Shown in pieces: positions 58,929 to 64,000 of a stretch of 64,000 nucleotides of DNA. This DNA comes from Vandiemenella viatica. Taxonomy: Eukaryota > Arthropoda > Insecta > Orthoptera > Morabidae. The translations under genes and the position numbers were made by a program. The notes beneath the pieces were generated by a model, which was given only the letters and a program-made list of their open reading frames with translations, had not been told where the DNA came from and searched no databases. Each line of letters starts with the position of its first letter. Position 1 is the first letter of the stretch. The DNA is taken from assembly GCA_031002005.1 (NCBI GenBank), contig CM061919.1:13029687-13093686 (forward strand), given 5' to 3'.

Positions 58929-60989
58929 AAAAAAGAGTATTGGTGTATTGGGCCTCTACGATTTGGCATTTTCCATTCATTAGATAACAACAATTATACA
59001 AAAAGTCAATTAACATTTATGACTTGGATAAAAATGTAAAGTTTTTACAAAATAACGTTTATTGTGAATTCAGTTTAACACACGGAACGCGAGAGAATGA
59101 CTCGGACTTGACGGGTATTTTGTTTAGTAGATTCTTGAGACAGTTAGTGCTGGGGTTGTGACCGTTCCATGTTAGGGCCGGGCGAGCGGTTTAGTGAATT
59201 TCCCCCCGGGCCACTTCACGAGCCGAGATTAATTGTGGAAATTACCTGGCCCGCACGCGCAGGCTCGGCTGGCGTGTTCCACTCGGCCGTAAATCCGCGG
59301 TAAACAACCGCTTCCGCATGACGAGTTTTAACGCCGCACTCCAAATAATCTGCACTCCTATCAGATCCACTCAGAGCCACTACACCAATTATTTACATCA
59401 GCTGCGAGAGGAATTCCCGATGCGTGAGCAAGGCGCGCTAAGACCAGTCTCAGTACCGACATACCTGATATTCCTGACAGTAGTATCGTAACAATTTCGC
59501 TCACTGTCTCTCCTTCTGCCTAACAACCAGGGTGTGGTTTTATTTGGTTATTTCTGGATTTATCTTTCCAAAACATGGTTAATCGTACAAATGGTTGTAC
59601 AGCTATTATTTTGACTCTTGGGGCTACGTGTGGACTGAAGCGCAAACGTTGGGTGAAGAAATGCTTGAAGAATAAAGGTCACATTGTCGCCTATAAATGT
59701 TGAAGGTGATTAGCCTCAGCGATCTTCAAGATTTCAAGAACTGCATTCGAATCTAGGATGCCTTTCAAGGACGGTTGAAACGGTATTGAAAATGGAGTTT
59801 CCAACTGTGAGATAAAGTATAACTGTTAAGAAAAGATTTATCTTAACCTTGCGATAATTGGAATTCTGAAGACCTGAAGATTCCTTTATCATGTAGCTAG
59901 CAACTATCAGCGAAGCTGTAGCAGAAACGTGTAAAAAGAATTGCAAATAAACTTGATTGTGATTTGTTTGCAACCGTTGTAACTGTGATAATAGTAGTAT
60001 TTTATTTATCCTTTCAATCTTACGTTTATGTTCAGTACACACACACATAGTGGACAAGTCAAGAATAAAGATACACTAAGATATTCATATTAATTATACT
60101 AAATTAAAAACTATAAGAATAAACCTCTCAACAAACGAGAAAGAAAAATATCACCCTGAGAAAACTATGAAAAGTTCATCCGCGCTTCTTCCCGACTTCT
60201 TCAATACTGAAATGTTCGATTCTTTTATGTCATTTGTGCGTAGACTTTTCATTTTTATACCCTCCCTCTTCTAGGTCACCGCTATATTCTCATCAGTGGA
60301 GGCAAGAGCTGAATTTTCTGCCGTTTGTTTCAAACCCATTGGATTGGCCGGATCTAAAATTACGGGGAAAATTTGTAGTGGCGAAAGGCATCTTGTTTCT
60401 TGATCCTTTTCACGGGAATCAGGTGAGCCAGCAGCATCTTCATTCTTCAACGGATGCCAGCGTTAAGCGAACTTAACTTCTGAAAACTCAAGTTGTTTAT
60501 TTCTTTAGTACTATTGGGTAACAGTTTTTAGTAACAGGTGTGATAACTTACAGAGAGTAGTAATAATAGTAAATTATTTGTGCTCTTTTCATGGTATATA
60601 GGATTTGTGGTTTTCTTTTAAAATTTTATTAAGAACAAAATGTTATTATAGTATTAAAAAATAACGGTTCGTTGTAGACTCTAGTGAATGAACCATCAGA
60701 ATGTACAAATAAATAAACAATAAGCATCTTCATTGTTCACAAGGGCAAACGATAATGAGGTGGGTCACTTTCACCACTTCTTAATTTTCCCAGAAGTACG
60801 GTGAGAATTGATGAAAATATTGAAGTTCGCCCCAGCGTGGTCAGTAAATTTGACAATATACCTTCCACGTTCCACTATCGATAACTGAAAAATCTGGATT
60901 TCTTCCAATAATTCATCAAAATATACCATCAATCCAGTTTTTTTATTTACCTTACACGGACAGTATTATTTCAATACAATAGGGTGTTG
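58929..60989. other. unassigned stretch with a GC-rich, possibly regulatory part
   Basis: Nothing coding is supported. The interval 59160-59420 is GC- and CpG-rich, with TAATT sites and a CAGCTG E-box near 59400. It does not resemble the repeats described here and could be a host regulatory element; this is conjecture. Confidence 0.35.
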
Positions 60990-61190
60990 TTAGTACCATC
61001 CAGCGTGGCTCAGTGCCCTGAGGGGCCGCACACTGTGTTGGGGGTACTACGGACCGGCCGACCTGACTGCGGTTTTCCGCACCCACCAAAGGGAATGCCG
61101 GTTCGGTTTCCGCTCTCTACCTCATAAGCTACACATTTCAGAAACAAACTCTACACTTATTACACACAGAACATAGTTACACATTTCATA
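60990..61190 (+). mobile_element. SINE-like repeat, family 4 copy 2
   Basis: CATCCAGCGTGGCTCAGTGC may be an A-box region. It is followed by GCGGTTTTCCGCACCCACC, GGTTCGGTTTCCGCTCTC, and CTCATAAGCTACACATTTCA with CAAACTCTACAC. Order and blocks match 47.44-47.60 kb. Confidence 0.6.
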
Positions 61191-61209
61191 GTCAGATGGC
61201 AACACTTCA

Positions 61210-61337
61210 CTTCCTCCATTAGCTCGCAATTTGGGGAAACCATGGAAAACCCAAATATGGTTAGACGTAGGGGGATTTGAACCCGAGTCCTTGTGAATGC
61301 GAGGCCAAAGTGATATCGCTCACTCACCGCGCCCGGT
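61210..61337 (-). mobile_element. SINE family 1 fragment (minus strand)
   Basis: GGGGAAACCATGGAAAACCC, B-box complement GGGATTTGAACCC, CGAGGCCAAAGTGATATCGC, ending CGCGCCCGGT at 61337. The 3' half is missing. Confidence 0.8.
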
Positions 61338-61470
61338 CGATGTTACAGGCACTAGGAGACAAGGCCAAGGACAACATATATTATAAATAGGGTATATATA
61401 TTATAAATAAGGATTATAAATGTTTTGAGAAAACTAAGCCATAAAAGCATAGATCAAAAGAGCTAATGAA

Positions 61471-61710
61471 ATGCACATCTTGAATGAAACCTTAAACAGA
61501 ACAAGAAATGTCTTCGTCATTGTGACTGGTGCGTTGTTTGAAGTGAAGCCGGAGGGCAGAAAGAGCAAAGAAAGATTGGAAGTTAAATTTTTGGACAACA
61601 CAATAAGGCAAGTACTCATGTTACAACTTGAAACACGTGGCCAAAGTAAGGTAACGATTGAAAACATTGCGTTACCAACCAACATAACGCCTGAGGAGAA
61701 GAGAGAATAA
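61471..61710 (+). CDS. 79-codon frame just upstream of the RTE element, unknown
   Basis: The frame starts MHILNETLNRTRNVFVIVTG and ends PTNITPEEKRE at 61710, about 25 bp before the RTE 5' region. The peptide is soluble-looking and mixed in charge. It could be a chance frame, the end of an older coding sequence, or a small ORF1-like frame of the element, since RTE elements sometimes carry a short upstream frame. A minus-strand frame of similar length overlaps it, which argues for caution. Confidence 0.2.
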   Translation: MHILNETLNRTRNVFVIVTGALFEVKPEGRKSKERLEVKFLDNTIRQVLMLQLETRGQSKVTIENIALPTNITPEEKRE

Positions 61711-61963
61711 TATTAAGATATATAATAATGTGGGGTTGTTAGTACCCCCATCGGGCGCCTCCCAAGGTGGCGGATAGGGGAAAGCCTCCCAGATATAGGT
61801 GGTACCTGGGAAATAAAATACTCAGGGTGGACCAAAAACTAACAAACAACATAATCCCACTGGTGTCTGTTCGGAAGCCAACGGCCAGTGGTCAGCGAAT
61901 GTTCATCTAGTTGAGGCGGCAGCATTAAAATCTTCTCGACTTTACAAATCGAGTCGTACACCT

Positions 61964-63222
61964 GTGATCTCAACTGAGATCACCACAAAAACCAAATCTC
62001 AACTTAAACGCATGATGGAAGAGACGATCATAGCATCACTACCCCAGGCACCAGCCAATAGGCTGGATTCACCTGACCATCGGATTCTGGGGGATCAGGG
62101 ACACCATGCGCAGAAGAATCGGAGCTTCTCAAAAACTCTTCATACTCTCAAAATTAAATGGAAAAACTTTATTGGTACAATAAATGTGAACACCCTTACC
62201 AAAACAAGTAAATTAAAACAACTCACCAACACCCTGGAAAGATTTGACTTGAAAGTCACAGCCCTCCAAGAGACAAGATTCACGGATGAAGGACACTTTG
62301 ACCTAGAGAATTTCAGAATCTACATGGGAAATCCTGCCATAAAAGTTAATGACAAACTACCACTTTTGGGAACTGGATTCGCCGGACGCAATTCCGTACT
62401 CAACTCAATCATTGACTTCACTTCTCTCAACGAGAGAGTCTCCCTGCTTTCAATAAAATCAGCTAATAAAGCGTACACCCTTATCAACGTGCACGCCCCT
62501 ACAAATCAATTCAACAGAACCGACCCTGAAACTGTAGAAACTTTCTGGGAAACTCTGGAAGAAACAACCAATAAAATACCAAGACACCATGTGAAAATTT
62601 TATTAGGTGAATTTAATGCAAAATTAGGTAAAGAAAGGAAATTCAGATATCACAGGCCTCTATACCAAACACAAACGTACCAACAAGAATGGTGAAAGAT
62701 TAACTGACTTCTGCAGAAACTTCGGACTTAAGGTTATGAGTACACAATTTCAAAAACCCACACACAAATTAACCACGTGGAGATCACCAAATCTTAGACA
62801 GGGTGAATATCAAATCGATCATGTCGCAATTTCCAAGAAAAACGCAAAAGAAATTCTTAACGTCAGAACTCGCAAAGGGGCCTTTGAATGTGACCATCAT
62901 CTTCTCCAAATAAAAACGAAATTCCAACCCAATAGAAGGCTAAAACGTCCACCAAGGAATATTAGACCAGATACGGAATACCAAAAATTCAACAAGGACA
63001 AAATCATTATGCAAATTAATCAGGGGAAATCAACAAACTGGAAGGGACTAACACAGGAAATGCAGGAAGCCATGAAATTAGGACAACCCTCTCGCATCAG
63101 GAAACATCGCTGGTGGAATGCGATGTGCGATCAAGCAGTCGACAACCGAATAACGGCCTGGGAAAAATTTTACAGTAACAAAAATGAGGAGAACTGGGAG
63201 AACTTCCTTGAAACTCAAAAAT
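61964..63222 (+). pseudogene. RTE endonuclease and linker, frameshifted
   Basis: Frame 1 (to 62695) has FIGTINVNTLTKTSKLKQLT, ALQETRFTDEG (catalytic Glu), LPLLGTGFAGRNSVLNSIID, YTLINVHAPTNQ and HHVKILLGEFNAKLGKE. A one-base shift near 62650 moves the protein to frame 3 (HKRTNKNGERLTDFC, TTWRSPNLRQGEYQIDHVAI, ECDHHLLQIKTKF, KHRWWNAMCDQAV) until a stop at 63222. The usual G-D-F-N-A active-site block reads GEFNA, so a catalytic Asp is changed to Glu. The S-D-H motif reads CDH. The start at 61964 is simply the first Met of the open frame and is not certain. Confidence 0.85.
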
Positions 63223-64000
63223 AATTAGGAAAGAAAAAAAGGAGATATTACAACAAAAACCTACACGAAATTCAGTGGGATTTCAGAAAAAAATTATAAT
63301 AATAATACAAGAGATTTCTATAAGACCATTAGAGAAAACCTACAGGGATACCAAGCGCCAACCTTGTGCCTTAAAAGGTCTGATGACTCACTGGAAACCA
63401 ATACAAAGAATAACTGCAAACGCTTAGCTCAATATTTCAACACCCTTCTTAATTGCGAGTCACCCCAAGAAAAACTAGCCTAGATGTCACCGCTCCGGTT
63501 TCACACACACGGACTCAAAGGCCCCAGATCTTAAAGAAATTACTGAGTTAATCAAACACCAGGAGAAGATGGGATCATCGCTGAACTCTGGAAACTGAAT
63601 GATACTACATTAACGCAGAAACTTCACATTTAATCTACAACTACAGAGAAATCTCTGCTCCCAGTTGCTTATAAAATTCTCTCTAAAGCACTCTTAAACA
63701 GGTTAGAACCTCAAGCGGATCCACTAATTGGCGAATACCAGGCTGGCTTCAGGAAAAGACGATCATGTGCTGAACAGATCTGGAGCTTAAAGACAATATT
63801 ACAAATGAGAATGTGGAGAAATACAGTAATTACATTCATCGACTTCAAAAACAGCATATGATTCAATAGACCGTGAAACCCTCATTAAAATCATGGAAGA
63901 ATTCGGGATTGACCGCAAGACCCGAAAAATAATAGAGCAGACACTTACAGGAACAACGTCCAAAGTGAAATTCATGGGCGAAGTCTCAGAACCCTTCGAA
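63223..64000 (+). pseudogene. RTE reverse transcriptase, N-terminal part, heavily frameshifted
   Basis: Pieces in different frames read KIIRKEKK, DFYKTIRENLQGYQAPTLCL, NCKRLAQYFNTLLNCESPQE, GEDGIIAELW, LPVAYKILSKALLNRLEPQA, GEYQAGFRKRRSCAEQIWSL and TAYDSIDRETLIKIMEEFGI. These are the RT palm motifs up to motif A (IDFKTAYD, with a one-base insertion inside it). The catalytic YADD motif, if retained, lies beyond 64000. Confidence 0.82.

Larger units (their letters stand above)
61735..64000 (+). mobile_element. RTE-clade LINE, 5' part (continues past the window)
   Basis: The element shows a GC-richer 5' leader (61735-61960: CCCCATCGGGCGCCTCCCAA, CAAGGTGGCGGATAGGGG). An APE endonuclease, a linker and the start of a reverse transcriptase follow, all on the plus strand. 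Motif spelling matches the RTE-type elements often mis-annotated in insects as craniofacial development protein 2-like. The reading frame shifts at ~62650 and ~63220 and repeatedly after 63300, so the copy is dead. The window ends inside the RT domain. Confidence 0.88.

Noticed and set aside
321..61337. Many GGTTCGAATCC-type motifs that could suggest real tRNA genes
   Set aside because: Each is embedded in a longer repeated body shared with other copies, and heads lack a complete cloverleaf with paired acceptor ends. They are SINE promoters.
61434..61685. Minus-strand 83-codon frame upstream of the RTE element
   Set aside because: It is the antisense shadow of the plus frame at 61471-61710 and shows no motif.

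Overview
This window is nuclear DNA from a large, AT-rich, repeat-dense eukaryotic genome, almost certainly an insect. A polyneopteran such as an orthopteran or stick insect is a plausible guess, but that part is inference from the repeat types and remembered resemblance. I find no intact host protein-coding gene, rRNA gene or free-standing tRNA gene. No open reading frame outside the mobile elements belongs to a family I recognise, and there are no operons, CRISPR arrays or prokaryotic signals. What can be read is transposable-element archaeology.

Layout. 0-9 kb: three tRNA-derived SINEs of two families, a degenerate repeat block, and two copies of a ~290 bp dispersed repeat (4.9 and 8.2 kb). 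9.17-10.8 kb: an internally deleted mariner element with perfect 30 bp terminal inverted repeats, next to an older mariner transposase relic. 15.8-19.4 kb: a ~3.6 kb minus-strand Helitron with recognisable ends and a decayed helicase gene but no visible Rep domain; a SINE sits inside it. 23-26 kb: a 118 bp-spaced tandem duplication and an unusual foldback structure whose arms are arrays of a 16 bp unit. 30.6-32.8 kb: a Harbinger-like MITE with TAA target duplication, a Ty3/gypsy gag relic, and an inverted pair of hammerhead-ribozyme-like motifs. 34.7-44 kb: more SINEs, a second block of the degenerate repeat, a Mutator-like (MULE-type) transposase relic and a perfect 19 bp hairpin. 47-56 kb: a dense SINE cluster around a GC-rich block of unknown nature at 49-49.9 kb. 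56.2-58.4 kb: a minus-strand CR1-group LINE fragment (ORF1 esterase, endonuclease, partial reverse transcriptase), truncated at both ends. 61.7-64 kb: the 5' two-thirds of a plus-strand RTE-clade LINE that runs off the window.

How the parts relate. The RTE and CR1-group LINEs are possible sources of the enzyme that moves the SINEs; which SINE family uses which LINE cannot be decided here. Every autonomous-type element visible has frameshifts, stops or deletions, so nothing looks able to move by itself. I did not find a convincing new biological system. The best candidates for novelty are the foldback element at 25.55-26.0 kb, the inverted hammerhead-like pair at 32.6-32.8 kb, and the two small poorly classified SINE-like families.
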